Positions 39,817 through 48,886 of a stretch of 64,000 nt of DNA are shown one piece after another. Each line of letters starts with the position of its first letter. The first letter of the stretch is position 1. The DNA is from an uncultured Paracoccus sp. (GTDB lineage Bacteria > Pseudomonadota > Alphaproteobacteria > Rhodobacterales > Rhodobacteraceae). Location of the stretch: positions 1 through 64,000 of the forward strand of contig NZ_CANMEH010000010.1 of NCBI RefSeq assembly GCF_947496875.1, given 5' to 3'. The notes under the pieces were generated by a model that was given only the letters and a program-made list of their open reading frames with translations, did no database searches and was not told the origin of the DNA. The translations under genes were made by a program, and so were the position numbers.

Positions 39817-42800
39817 CGGAACGCCCCGAACATGCCGAGATCGAAGGGGTTCTCGACCGAGGCCGCGCGCAGCTCGAAACTGGCGGCATAGGGACCCAGG
39901 CCCAGTCGCAGGCCGAAGACCTCGGGCTGCGAGGTGGGGGAAAGCCCGGCCCTGCGGATCAGCCGCAGCCAGGCCCACGCCCCCGTCTCGGTCATCATCG
40001 CCTCGCCCGCCCCCTCGACGGCGGGCGTGAAGCTGAGCGAGATCAGGTTGGTGCCGTCCTTGCCCGGCCACGTCATCGGCACCGGCCGCGAGGCGGCGTT
40101 GAAATAGACGAGGTTCTGGCCGTCCACGTCGAGGGTGACGCGGGCCGCGTTCGGGGTCAGGTCCTTCGGTTCCAGGGTGAACGCCATGACCGGGCCCGCG
40201 CCACCGGGAAACAGCGTGTCGCGCAGGGCGCGCGCCTGTTCGAAGGGCGCCAGCGTGCGGGCGTCCAGTCCCAGATCGGTCCGCCAGCGCCACGGCCGCG
40301 TGGCCGTGTCCACGTAAGGCGCCAGCGTCTCGGTCGTGAAGACGTCGAAGCGGCCGCCGGGACCGAACAGCTGCTGGAAGTCGCTGACCGTCACGTCGAT
40401 CGCGGATTCCGCCGTGAACGGATAGCGTCCGGCCGTCGCCGTTCGGCAGAAGGGCAGCACGTCGGCCCGCCAGCTGGCGTTCAGCTGCGCCACGATCGCC
40501 TCGCGCGTGACGCTGATCGTGTCCCCGGCGATCGAGCCGAGCCATGCATCGACCGGGTCCGGCAAGCTCGCCGCCACGTTGCGCAGATCCCCGGTCAGTT
40601 GCGGCAGCCCGCCCCGTGCCAGCAGCGCGGCCCGCGGATCCGGACTGGCCTGCACGGTCAGCAGTTCCTTTGACAGCGCGCCGAGCGCGGCTTCGGCATC
40701 GGTGATCGACGGCGGCTTGCCGTCCACCTCGGCCACGATCGCCTTCAGTGGCGCGAAATGGCGGGCGATCTCCGCTCCCGGCGGCGGGGGCTCGGTGGCA
40801 CCACGGTTCCCGGCCGCGCCCGCGACGCGTGTGCCGATCTTCGCGGCGGTGCCAAGGCCCAGCTTGCCGGCGATCTTCTTCAGCACCCCGGGATCGATCT
40901 CGGGGGTAGCGGCGCCGTCTTCGGGCGGGCGGGTCAGGTCGGTTTCCGCGACGACGGCGTTCAGCAGCCGCTTGAGCGTGCTGTCGGGGCTGGCAAGATC
41001 CTTGAGGTTGGCGGTGGCGGTCGCGAGGTCCGGGATCGGCGCCAGCCGCACGTCGCGCAGGAATCCCTCCCACTGGCTGATGAAGTCATCCTGGTACAGC
41101 TTCATCATGTCGGCCTGCAGCGAGTCGGCCGACGCATCGGCGCTTTCGGCACAGCCGCCGGCAAACACCTCGCGGTCACGCAGCGCCGATTCCGCCGTGA
41201 CCGGCAGCAGCGGCAGCACCGCAGTGTGAAATCCCTGCCAGGTAAAGGCCCCCGGAATGCCCTGCCGCAGGGTCTGGCCGGACAGTCGGGTCAGCACCTG
41301 TGCCGCCAGCGGCCCGGCCTGTTCCGCCGGAACCCACGCCGGCAGCGATGTGATCTCGGGCTCCGACATCAGCGTGCGATAGGCGCGGACCGACAGCGGC
41401 ACGGTGCAGATCGCCTGAAGCGCGGCCTGCATCAGCTCGGGATCGGCCGCGATGCGGGTCTCGTCGCCGGCAAGGCGCTCCAGCGCGGCCAGCTGGTGGA
41501 CGCGGGCGGTCTCGGTCGGAAACAGCGGCTCGGCGGCGAAGTCCGGCAGGACCTGCTGCCACCAGTCGGCCAGCCACACCCGGTCGTAAGGTCCCAGCCC
41601 GGTCAGCATCTGATAGGCCTTCATCGCGCCCAGCAGGAAATCGGGATCGCGGATCTGGCGCCACATGGTCGCCTCTAGGAACGCGACCATGCGCGGCTCC
41701 AGCAGGTTGCGCAGGCCCCTTTCCCGGGCAAGGCGGCTTGACCCGGTGATCTCGGCGGCGGCCGAGGGGCCGACCAGCGCCAGCGGCCCGGACGGCACCT
41801 CGGTGCGGGCGGCCTCGATCTGGGTCATAGCGTCCAGCGCCACCGGCAGGTCCAGCGGCTCTGTCGGGGCCTGACGCGAGGCCGCGTTGGCCAGTCGCCC
41901 GGACAGATCGGACAGCAGCCGCTGCTGGTCCGCGACAGCGCTCGCCTGCCGCGTGTAGTTGAACAGGAAGACCAGTCCGGACAGCAGGACCAGCAGCGCG
42001 GCCACCGCGGCCGATCCGCGCCATATCCAGGTCCGGCGCTCCTCGGCGCGCGGGTCGAACTGGGCCAGCCCCGCCTCGCCGAAGATCACCCCGGCGAGCA
42101 GGTCGTGCAGGAAGAAGGATCGCCGCTCGCCCAGGCTGCGATGGACCACCGGCGCCGGGGTCATGCCAAAGCTCGTGGCCACCCCCGCCACCATCCGGTC
42201 GAGGGGCGTACCCTCCTGGGTGGCAGAGGTCAGGTAGAATCCCCGCAGCCATGGCGCCTGCTCATAGCGGCTTTCTCCGAAGGCTGTGTCGATCAGCAGC
42301 CGCAGGCGCGGCTCCAGACGTTCGAACTCGGCCGGAAACCGAAACACCGCGGCGCGCTCGGGCAGGTCGGCATCCTCGCCCAGGCGCGCGTCCAGCCGTC
42401 CCTCCAGCACGGCGGCGAGGCTGCGGAACTCGCGCGCGATCGTCTCGGGTTCCGGCGCGCCTTCGACCGGCAGGGTGGCGCCCCAGACCTGCGCGCGTTC
42501 GCGCGAGGTGAGCAGGCCGAAGAACGCCTCGAATCCCGGCAGCCGGTCGGCCTTGGTCAGCATCATGTAGACCGGCAGCTGCAGTTCCAGCCGCTCGCCG
42601 ATCTCGGTCAGGCGCTTGCGGATCTCGCGCGCGTGGCGGCGCAGCGCGTCCTCGGGGCCCAGAAGCTCGTCCAGCGACAGCGCGACGATCACCCCGTTCA
42701 GCGCCCGCCGGCCGCGATGCTTCTTCAGAAGGTCGAGGAACCCCGCCCATTCGGCGGCGTCGCGCTCGGGCTCGCTCGACTGGTCGGTGTAGCGGCCGGC

Positions 42801-43334
42801 GGTATCGACCAGCACGGCGGTCTCGGTGAAGAACCAGTCGCAGTTGCGGGTGCCGCCGACACCCTTGAGGTCGTCGGTCAGGGTGATTGGGAACTTCAGC
42901 CCCGACTGCAGCAGCGCGGTTGTCTTGCCCGTGCCGGGGGGGCCGATGATGACATACCAGGGCATCTCGCGCAGGAAACGCCGCTTGCCCAGACGCGAGC
43001 GTCCCAGCGTGGCCAGGATGTCCCGGAACTTGCCCCCGATCTCGGCGGCCGCGTCCGGGGTCGGGGATGCCGGTGCGGCCGGGGCCAGTTCGGTGACGAA
43101 CATGCGGTTGCGGCGCGCGGCCCGCATCTGGCCGACCAGCAGGATGACCAGCCACAGCACCAGGATGGCGCCGATCACCGCGGCCCGTGCCTGGGCGCTT
43201 TCCAAGGGAACCCTGTCGCCGACCGAGATCAGCGGTCCATAGAACCACACCGCCGCCGCCAGCAGCGCCAGTCCGACGAAGGTCCACAGCCCGCGGGACA
43301 GGAAGAACCGGATCATCGCCCTCAGAACCCGCAT
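39798..43334 (-). CDS. tssM: Type VI secretion membrane-complex protein TssM (IcmF)
   Basis: TssM spans the inner membrane and periplasm and with TssL and TssJ forms the T6SS trans-envelope complex. The 1178-residue protein has helices at about 17-35 and 50-68, a cytoplasmic NTPase domain with Walker A GPPGTGKTT at 131-139 and VLVDTAGRY at 174-182, a third helix near 430 (LLVLLSGLVFLFNY), then the IcmF-related and C-terminal periplasmic domains (VLPFCRTATAGRYPF near 960). The start is the ATG at 43332-43334, one base beyond the tssL stop; the longer frame into tssL is shadow. Walker A is intact, so NTP binding is expected. Confidence 0.95.
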   Translation of the reverse strand: MRVLRAMIRFFLSRGLWTFVGLALLAAAVWFYGPLISVGDRVPLESAQARAAVIGAILVLWLVILLVGQMRAARRNRMFVTELAPAAPASPTPDAAAEIGGKFRDILATLGRSRLGKRRFLREMPWYVIIGPPGTGKTTALLQSGLKFPITLTDDLKGVGGTRNCDWFFTETAVLVDTAGRYTDQSSEPERDAAEWAGFLDLLKKHRGRRALNGVIVALSLDELLGPEDALRRHAREIRKRLTEIGERLELQLPVYMMLTKADRLPGFEAFFGLLTSRERAQVWGATLPVEGAPEPETIAREFRSLAAVLEGRLDARLGEDADLPERAAVFRFPAEFERLEPRLRLLIDTAFGESRYEQAPWLRGFYLTSATQEGTPLDRMVAGVATSFGMTPAPVVHRSLGERRSFFLHDLLAGVIFGEAGLAQFDPRAEERRTWIWRGSAAVAALLVLLSGLVFLFNYTRQASAVADQQRLLSDLSGRLANAASRQAPTEPLDLPVALDAMTQIEAARTEVPSGPLALVGPSAAAEITGSSRLARERGLRNLLEPRMVAFLEATMWRQIRDPDFLLGAMKAYQMLTGLGPYDRVWLADWWQQVLPDFAAEPLFPTETARVHQLAALERLAGDETRIAADPELMQAALQAICTVPLSVRAYRTLMSEPEITSLPAWVPAEQAGPLAAQVLTRLSGQTLRQGIPGAFTWQGFHTAVLPLLPVTAESALRDREVFAGGCAESADASADSLQADMMKLYQDDFISQWEGFLRDVRLAPIPDLATATANLKDLASPDSTLKRLLNAVVAETDLTRPPEDGAATPEIDPGVLKKIAGKLGLGTAAKIGTRVAGAAGNRGATEPPPPGAEIARHFAPLKAIVAEVDGKPPSITDAEAALGALSKELLTVQASPDPRAALLARGGLPQLTGDLRNVAASLPDPVDAWLGSIAGDTISVTREAIVAQLNASWRADVLPFCRTATAGRYPFTAESAIDVTVSDFQQLFGPGGRFDVFTTETLAPYVDTATRPWRWRTDLGLDARTLAPFEQARALRDTLFPGGAGPVMAFTLEPKDLTPNAARVTLDVDGQNLVYFNAASRPVPMTWPGKDGTNLISLSFTPAVEGAGEAMMTETGAWAWLRLIRRAGLSPTSQPEVFGLRLGLGPYAASFELRAASVENPFDLGMFGAFRCPDAF

Positions 43335-43335
43335 C

Positions 43336-44721
43336 TCATTGCCTCTTTTCGATGCGAATTTCGATGCGCCGGTTGCGGGCCCGCCCCTCGGGGGTGCTGT
43401 TGTCGGCGATCGGCTCGGCATCGGCACGGCCCGTGGCGCTGAGCAGCGCCGCGGGGGCGCCGGCTGCCACCAGCGCCGCGGCAAGGTTTTCGGCGCGCGC
43501 CTCGGACAGGCCCTGGTTCGAGGCGAAGGGGTTCGAGCGCTGGACCGGCACGTTGTCGGTATGGCCGCTGACCGTGACCCCGCCGATCCGGGCGGCGTTG
43601 GCGGCGATGGTGCGGCCGATGGCGTCGACCAGCGGCTGATAGGCCGGGTTGATCACCGCCTTGGCCGAGCGGAACAACTCGGGATTGCTGGCCTGCACGA
43701 CCAGCACCACCAGCCCCGGCGTCTCGCGCCCCTGCAGCGCCGGGCGCAGGGCGGCGGGCACCGCGTCCTCGAAGGCGGGCAGAAGCGGATCGACCACCGG
43801 GACGGTCAGTTCCGGCGCATCCGTCCCGGTCTGGCGGATGGGCCGGAAGACCGGCGCGCGGTCCGGCGGCGGCAGGGCCGCGGCCTGGGTGAACAGATCG
43901 TTGGCCTGCCCCGACAGGCGCAGGGACAGCCCGGCGTGGATCGTCAGTACCAGACCCAGCGCCGCCAGCCAAAGCGTCCACAGCGGCACCGCGAACCGGC
44001 GCGGTGTATCCGGTGCCGCGACCCCGACCCCATGCGGCGCGAGCGGCGCGGTTTCGCGTTCGGGGTCGCGCAGCAGCCGCGCGATCTGGCTGCGCCGGGC
44101 CAGCAGCGCGCCCTCACCGGCGCCGCCCTGCACGCGATGCTTGCCGCGAAACCCCAGGCACAGGCACAGCCAGGCAAGCTCCAGCAGGTCGCGTTCGGCC
44201 ACCGGGTTGCGCATCAGCGCGTCGAGCCTGTCGAAGAAGCGGGTGCCGGCGTCGACCTCGCCGCTCATCTGGGTGACCAGGGGCTGGCGCGGCCAGTCGC
44301 TCTGTCCGCCCCAGGGGGTGTTCAGCGCCAGATCATCCAGCAGCGCGGCGACGAACCACGCGCCCTGGTCGGCGCGGCTCAGCGGCACCCCCGCCGCAAC
44401 CGAGGCGTCGCGCCCTTCGACGAGAACCGCCTGCAGCCGGGCGCGCAGCGCCTCGGGCTGGTCGGGCGGCTGGGCGCGCTCGAGTTCGGGGGCGAGTTCC
44501 AGCAGCGTCGCATGTGCCGCCACCAGCGGGTTGGGATGCGCCCGCCCGCGGCGCGCCTGCGGGGCGGCGCCGGGCGGGGCGTGAAAGGCGGGACCGGGCG
44601 GCGGGCTCCAGCCCCCGGGGGCGGGTGGGGGGGCATCGGATCGGGGCCGGCCCGCGCCCACCGGGCGGATGCGGGTGCGTCCGGGGTCGCCAAGGCCGAA
44701 GGGATCGTCCTGTTGGCCCAC
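43336..44721 (-). CDS. tssL: Type VI secretion protein TssL with OmpA-like domain
   Basis: A 461-residue inner-membrane protein. A proline-rich N-terminus (1-60) precedes a DotU domain (about 62-220, with AWFVAALLDDLALNTPWGGQSDW, FFDRLDALM and LLELAWLCLCLGFRGKHR), one membrane helix (about 246-266, LWTLWLAALGLVLTIHAGL) and a periplasmic OmpA-like peptidoglycan-binding domain (about 335-458, TVSGHTDNVPVQ, GLSEARAENLAAAL, ARNRRIEIRI). This is the evolved TssL type that binds the cell wall itself rather than relying on a separate TagL. It follows tssK by 9 bases and precedes tssM by one. Confidence 0.94.
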   Translation of the reverse strand: MGQQDDPFGLGDPGRTRIRPVGAGRPRSDAPPPAPGGWSPPPGPAFHAPPGAAPQARRGRAHPNPLVAAHATLLELAPELERAQPPDQPEALRARLQAVLVEGRDASVAAGVPLSRADQGAWFVAALLDDLALNTPWGGQSDWPRQPLVTQMSGEVDAGTRFFDRLDALMRNPVAERDLLELAWLCLCLGFRGKHRVQGGAGEGALLARRSQIARLLRDPERETAPLAPHGVGVAAPDTPRRFAVPLWTLWLAALGLVLTIHAGLSLRLSGQANDLFTQAAALPPPDRAPVFRPIRQTGTDAPELTVPVVDPLLPAFEDAVPAALRPALQGRETPGLVVLVVQASNPELFRSAKAVINPAYQPLVDAIGRTIAANAARIGGVTVSGHTDNVPVQRSNPFASNQGLSEARAENLAAALVAAGAPAALLSATGRADAEPIADNSTPEGRARNRRIEIRIEKRQ

Positions 44722-44730
44722 CGCCCCCCC

Positions 44731-46065
44731 CTATCTGCTGATCGCGTAGCAGTCGATTTCGGGCTCGCGCTCTAGCTTGCCCGAAACCCCCAGCACGAAA
44801 CCCGGCGCCGATTGCAGCCGGGCCCAGTGTTCGGACTTGCGGTCCAGTTCCAGGCACAGCCGGTCGCCGTCATAGGGGATCTCGCGCGGCTGCGAGTGCA
44901 GCGGTCTCAGCGGGATCCCCGGCAGGCGTGACGTCCACAGCGTCTCGAACTCGTCGGCCGCGCCGACCGTGGCCTGGCGGGTGAACAGCTGCAAAAGGCT
45001 CTCGTCCGACATGTCCGATCCGACCCGCAGCACGATCCGCGAGGTGCGCAGGATCTCGGGGTTGTCGATGCGGACCTTCCAGACGTTCTGGGCATGGCGC
45101 GCCACCGGCAGGGCGCGGGATTTCGGTTCGACATGGCGCAGCGACAGGATCAGCGACCGCAGCGCGTCGGCCAGCGCCGCAAAGGCCGGTTGCGGATCGG
45201 CGTGGTCGTAATCGGGCAGGGGCGACAGCCGCCGGGTCGAGGAGCCATAGGTCGCCATCCAGCCGGCAAGCCCGGCCAGCTCGGCGAACAGCTCCGATGG
45301 ATGCGCAAGCTCCTGGGTCAGCAGATGCTGCAGCCGCGGCCGCGCCGCATTGGCCAGGTCCAGGATCAGCAGGTTCTCGACCGACCGGCCGGCCCCGCCC
45401 AGCACCATACCACTCTGCGCCTCGATGATGCGGTCGACCCCGGTGACCAGTTCCTTCAGCAGACCCGCGTACCAGGGCACGGCGGCCAGGGTCAGGGCAG
45501 GGGGGAGCCAGCCCTCGGCCAGGACCACGCGCCCGTCGGCTGCCAGCCCCTCGATTCCCGCAAGCGGCAGCGTCACGGCCCCGTGGGTGGGCTCTCCCGG
45601 CAGGATCAGTCGGGGGTTCAGGCGCGCGATCTCGACCTCGGCGGGCTCAGCGCCGCCGCGGATCTCGTCCGGCAGGGTGACCCATTCGCCGCGCCAGCGC
45701 GCGCCGCCCGGTTCGGCATGGGCCGGATCGATCGCCGGGACGCCCGCCTGCCGCGGCGCGACGCCCAGCAACACCGCGCCGGCGGGGGTTCCCCGGTTCA
45801 CGGTCACCGGCGCCGGCGCCGGGCTGTCGCCGGGGATGCGAAAGCCGGTGCCGTCCGGCAGGATCCCCTCTGCCGCGGCCAGGCCCACCTGTCCGGCGTC
45901 CAGCGCCGCCGCATCCAGCCGCAGTTCGACGAACCCCCAGGGCTGCCGCGACATGGCCCGCAGCAGGGTCCGCAGCGCCGCCTCGGCATGACGGTCCTGC
46001 TGCTGGAAATGCTGCGGACGAAGGAACAGACCCTCGGACCAGACGATGCGGCTGCCTTCGGTCAT
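44731..46065 (-). CDS. tssK: Type VI secretion baseplate protein TssK
   Basis: TssK trimers link the T6SS baseplate to the membrane complex. The 444-residue product has the family start RIVWSEGLFLRPQHFQQQDR (6-25), the conserved LRLDAAALDAGQVGL region, NLLILDLANAARPRLQHL in the middle and the C-terminal head domain with LPGIPLRPLHSQP. Length fits the family (about 440-450). The ATG lies 12 bases after the tssJ stop. No anomalies were seen. Confidence 0.94.
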   Translation of the reverse strand: MTEGSRIVWSEGLFLRPQHFQQQDRHAEAALRTLLRAMSRQPWGFVELRLDAAALDAGQVGLAAAEGILPDGTGFRIPGDSPAPAPVTVNRGTPAGAVLLGVAPRQAGVPAIDPAHAEPGGARWRGEWVTLPDEIRGGAEPAEVEIARLNPRLILPGEPTHGAVTLPLAGIEGLAADGRVVLAEGWLPPALTLAAVPWYAGLLKELVTGVDRIIEAQSGMVLGGAGRSVENLLILDLANAARPRLQHLLTQELAHPSELFAELAGLAGWMATYGSSTRRLSPLPDYDHADPQPAFAALADALRSLILSLRHVEPKSRALPVARHAQNVWKVRIDNPEILRTSRIVLRVGSDMSDESLLQLFTRQATVGAADEFETLWTSRLPGIPLRPLHSQPREIPYDGDRLCLELDRKSEHWARLQSAPGFVLGVSGKLEREPEIDCYAISR

Positions 46066-46077
46066 GCGCGCGCCCCG

Positions 46078-46551
46078 TCAGGCCGGGGCCATGGTGACGC
46101 CGCCCGGCCCCGCCGTCACGGCGAACCGCGCCTTTTCGGTGGGGGAGACGGGAACCCGGGCCCGGACGATCTTTCCGGTCATCACCCGATAGCCGCCCAC
46201 GACGGCGACGGCGGTGGTGGCAGGGTCCAGCACCAGGGTCCGGGATACCGTGCCCCCCGGTGCCAGCGTCACCGACTCGGCCTTGACCAGATCGCCGCCA
46301 AGCGCCGCGGCTGGGTCCTGCAGGTCCAGCGGCGCGACCGCGTCGAAGGCGGCGGTCCCGCGCAGCTGCAGGATCTGCACCATCAGCGGCCGGTCGCCGC
46401 CATCCGGACCGGTGTTGGCCCCGGGCTGACCGGAGATGGCCAGTTCGACTGACCCGGGTTCCTTCGGTCCGCCACAGGCCGCAGTCAGCGTCAGCAGGCA
46501 CAGACCGCCCAGCGTGGCGCGGCGTGACAGAAGATTGGGCATGGATGTCAT
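46078..46551 (-). CDS. tssJ: Type VI secretion lipoprotein TssJ
   Basis: A 157-residue outer-membrane lipoprotein that caps the membrane complex and binds the TssM periplasmic tip. The signal sequence contains RRATLGGLCLLTLTAACGG, with a lipobox LTAAC giving C26 as the acylated cysteine. The mature part is the small beta-sandwich of TssJ (MVQILQLRGTAAF, then TLAPGGTVSRTLVLDP and VAVVGGYRVM). Paired arginines before the hydrophobic core could suggest Tat export, but Sec is as likely. The first ATG (46549-46551) overlaps the tagH stop as ATGA. Confidence 0.9.
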   Translation of the reverse strand: MTSMPNLLSRRATLGGLCLLTLTAACGGPKEPGSVELAISGQPGANTGPDGGDRPLMVQILQLRGTAAFDAVAPLDLQDPAAALGGDLVKAESVTLAPGGTVSRTLVLDPATTAVAVVGGYRVMTGKIVRARVPVSPTEKARFAVTAGPGGVTMAPA

Positions 46552-47840
46552 GGTTCCCTCCGATCTGAGTTTTCATAGGTGTCGCGGAACTCGGCCCCGA
46601 TCTCGCCGAGAAAGCGGTCCTCGGCGGCGTGGGCGATCTCGGCCCAGCGTTCGACATAGGCCTGCCACAGCAGCGCCCCGCGGCCGCCCGCCCGCAAGGT
46701 GCGCAGCGGCGACGGGTCGCCCAGTTCGGCCTCGATCGCGTCGGGGGCGAAGCGGTCGACCATGCGGCGCAGGGCCGCCTGCAGCCCCTGCCAGCTGCGC
46801 ATCCGGTGATCGGCGAGATCGCGGAACGCCTCGGCGATGGCGGTGTCGGGGTCCAGATAGCCCCCGCCGCGCGGCGCGATCAGTGCGGCCACCTGTTCGT
46901 CGGGCATGACCAGGAACTTCAGCGGGTTCACCTGCTGGGCGCCCAGCAGGGTCGGGGGGACGCGCAGCGCGGTCTTTTCCTCGGACCGGGCCCGCAGAAG
47001 GGCGACGATTCCCTCGGTCATCATCCGGTAGCGGCGTCCGACGGCCTCCAGGTCGGGCAGATCATCGCCGGCCGGGTCGAGGCCGGCGCCGCGCAGGAAT
47101 GCTGCGGTACCATCATCGGGCGCGGCAGCAAACGACTCCGCCGTTGGGGCGAGCGGTTCTGCCGAAGCCGTGGTAAGGGGTTCGGGTCCGGCGGTCCGGG
47201 CTGCGGGTGTCTGGGCCGAGGGGCCCCAGTCCCACTCGATGCTGTCCAGCCCCGTCCTGTCCCCACCGATCTTGTCCTCGCCCAGGTCCTCCGGACCAGC
47301 GGGGCCGGATGCCGGCCGCTGCGCGGCGGGAACGGGATCGAGCGTGAACGGATCGTCAAAGCCGGGCAGCGCGTCCGCGGCGCCGGGCTGGACCGGGGTC
47401 GCGGTGCGCTCGAACGGCTCGGGCAGGTCGGCGGGGCGGGGCGGCGGCGGCGGCACCTCGCGCGGGGCGAAGAACGGGTCCAGGCCGATCCCGGGATCCG
47501 GGGCTGCCGCGCCCGCCTGCGCCGGTGCGGAAAGCTCGACCCCTACGACGACATCGCCCAGCCGCAGGCGCATGCCGTCGCGCAGCAGGGCGGTCCGGCC
47601 CCGCCCTAGTGGTTGCGGCCCCTCGTCCAGGAACAGCCCGCCCGAACTGGTATCGGTGACCGTCCAGCCGCGATCGGTGGCCTCGATGGAGCAATGCTGG
47701 CGCGACATGAACATGCCCGGATCATCCAGATGCCAGTCGCAATCCTCACCACGCCCCACCACCGCCCGCCCGGTTTCCATCCGGAAGGTGTCGGAGGACT
47801 GGGGAACGGGGCTCGAGAGAACGGCGAGGCTGAGGGTCAT
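46548..47840 (-). CDS. tagH: Type VI secretion FHA-domain protein TagH (Fha)
   Basis: A 430-residue protein with an N-terminal phosphothreonine-binding FHA domain (about 5-100: GRAVVGRGEDCDWHLDDP, MSRQHCSIEA, TSSGGLFLD) and a proline/alanine-rich linker (about 105-240). A C-terminal T6SS-specific FHA-associated domain (about 240-425) shows VPPTLLGAQQVNPLKFLVMPDEQ and MRSWQGLQAALRRMVDRFAPD. In the Pseudomonas H1 system PpkA phosphorylates the Fha partner to promote assembly, and ppkA is present here. It is coupled on both sides by ATGA overlaps, with tssG before it and tssJ after it. Confidence 0.9.
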   Translation of the reverse strand: MTLSLAVLSSPVPQSSDTFRMETGRAVVGRGEDCDWHLDDPGMFMSRQHCSIEATDRGWTVTDTSSGGLFLDEGPQPLGRGRTALLRDGMRLRLGDVVVGVELSAPAQAGAAAPDPGIGLDPFFAPREVPPPPPRPADLPEPFERTATPVQPGAADALPGFDDPFTLDPVPAAQRPASGPAGPEDLGEDKIGGDRTGLDSIEWDWGPSAQTPAARTAGPEPLTTASAEPLAPTAESFAAAPDDGTAAFLRGAGLDPAGDDLPDLEAVGRRYRMMTEGIVALLRARSEEKTALRVPPTLLGAQQVNPLKFLVMPDEQVAALIAPRGGGYLDPDTAIAEAFRDLADHRMRSWQGLQAALRRMVDRFAPDAIEAELGDPSPLRTLRAGGRGALLWQAYVERWAEIAHAAEDRFLGEIGAEFRDTYENSDRREP

Positions 47841-48886
47841 CCGGGCGCCTGCCTTTCGTCCAGCGGCACGACCAGATCGCGCCGATCGCCCCCCGCGCCG
47901 CCCGCCAGCCAGGCCGAGCGCCCCAGCGCCGGCCCGGCGCCCAGGACCGGGTCGGGGACCTCGGTCCCGGCCAGGACAAGGCGCAGGTCGAAGCCGATCT
48001 CCTCGCCCATGACGAAGCCCAGCAGGCGGCGCAGGGCGTCGCGCGGCGGCCCCGGGCCCATCAGCGCCGCGTATTGGTCAAAGGTCAGGGGACCGACAAT
48101 AATTTCGGCCTGCGCCTGCGGCTGATAGACGCGCGGACCCAGCATCGCGCCGCCGCCCAGATCAGCATGGGCGCGGCCCAGGGCGCTGGCGAGCCGTGGC
48201 GGAATGACCTGCCAGCAGGACCTGAACTCGGCCACCCTGACGGACGCATTCAGAAGGTCGGACAGGACCGCCTCCAGCCGCTCGGGGTTGCGGATCTCGC
48301 TGGCGAGGCTGGTGGCGTGGCGCAGAACCAGATGGGGATCGTCGAGCGCCTCGGCGCTGCCCGGCAGGCCGATGCCCGCAAGCGCCGCCAGCATGAGTGT
48401 CAGCCGCCCCTCGCCGCCGTGGTCCGCGGCGACGGCGGGCTGGGCGTCGGCGAAGGCCCGATAGTGGAACGCCATCATCCGGTGCTGCAGCAGGTTGCAG
48501 AACTCGAGGAAGGTCCGGTCGGCGCCGGGTTCCGGGGACCGGTCGCCGCGGAACCAGCGCTCGGACATGCGTTCCAGGATCCGGCGGCTGAGATGCAGGG
48601 GCATCGGACCCTCGGGCCCGAACAGGCCGGTGATCTCGACCGCGATCCAGGCCGGCCGATCGTCCCGGGGCGGGCTCCATGCGGCGACTTCGCAAGGGGC
48701 CGGGCTCAGCCGGACCTGCTGGCCCAGGCGGGCAGGCTCGCGCGCCGCCGGTCCGGACCGGCCGAACCCCGATGCCGGGGTCTCCAGCCGCCGCATCAGC
48801 TCGAAGGCCTCGATCCCTGCGGGCAGGGTTGGTGCGGCGCTGTCCTGGGTCAGATCCGGGCGCGCAGGCCCGGCCGCATCGGCCAT
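47837..48886 (-). CDS. tssG: Type VI secretion baseplate protein TssG
   Basis: TssG is a baseplate wedge component working with TssE, TssF and TssK. The 349-residue product shows the family features FELMRRLE, VRLSPAP, VEITGLFGPEGPMPLHLSRRI, FLEFCNLLQHRMMAFHYRAF, GRAHADLGGGAMLGPRVYQ and FGPL-like VGPLTFDQY near the C-terminus. The ATG at 48884-48886 has AGGAGGAG upstream and lies 37 bases inside the end of tssF. Confidence 0.93.
   Translation of the reverse strand: MADAAGPARPDLTQDSAAPTLPAGIEAFELMRRLETPASGFGRSGPAAREPARLGQQVRLSPAPCEVAAWSPPRDDRPAWIAVEITGLFGPEGPMPLHLSRRILERMSERWFRGDRSPEPGADRTFLEFCNLLQHRMMAFHYRAFADAQPAVAADHGGEGRLTLMLAALAGIGLPGSAEALDDPHLVLRHATSLASEIRNPERLEAVLSDLLNASVRVAEFRSCWQVIPPRLASALGRAHADLGGGAMLGPRVYQPQAQAEIIVGPLTFDQYAALMGPGPPRDALRRLLGFVMGEEIGFDLRLVLAGTEVPDPVLGAGPALGRSAWLAGGAGGDRRDLVVPLDERQAPG

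Noticed and set aside
39816..41073. N-terminal extension of tagF
   Set aside because: Sequence upstream of the chosen ATG lies inside tssM in another frame and is low-complexity; TagF family homology starts at the chosen methionine.
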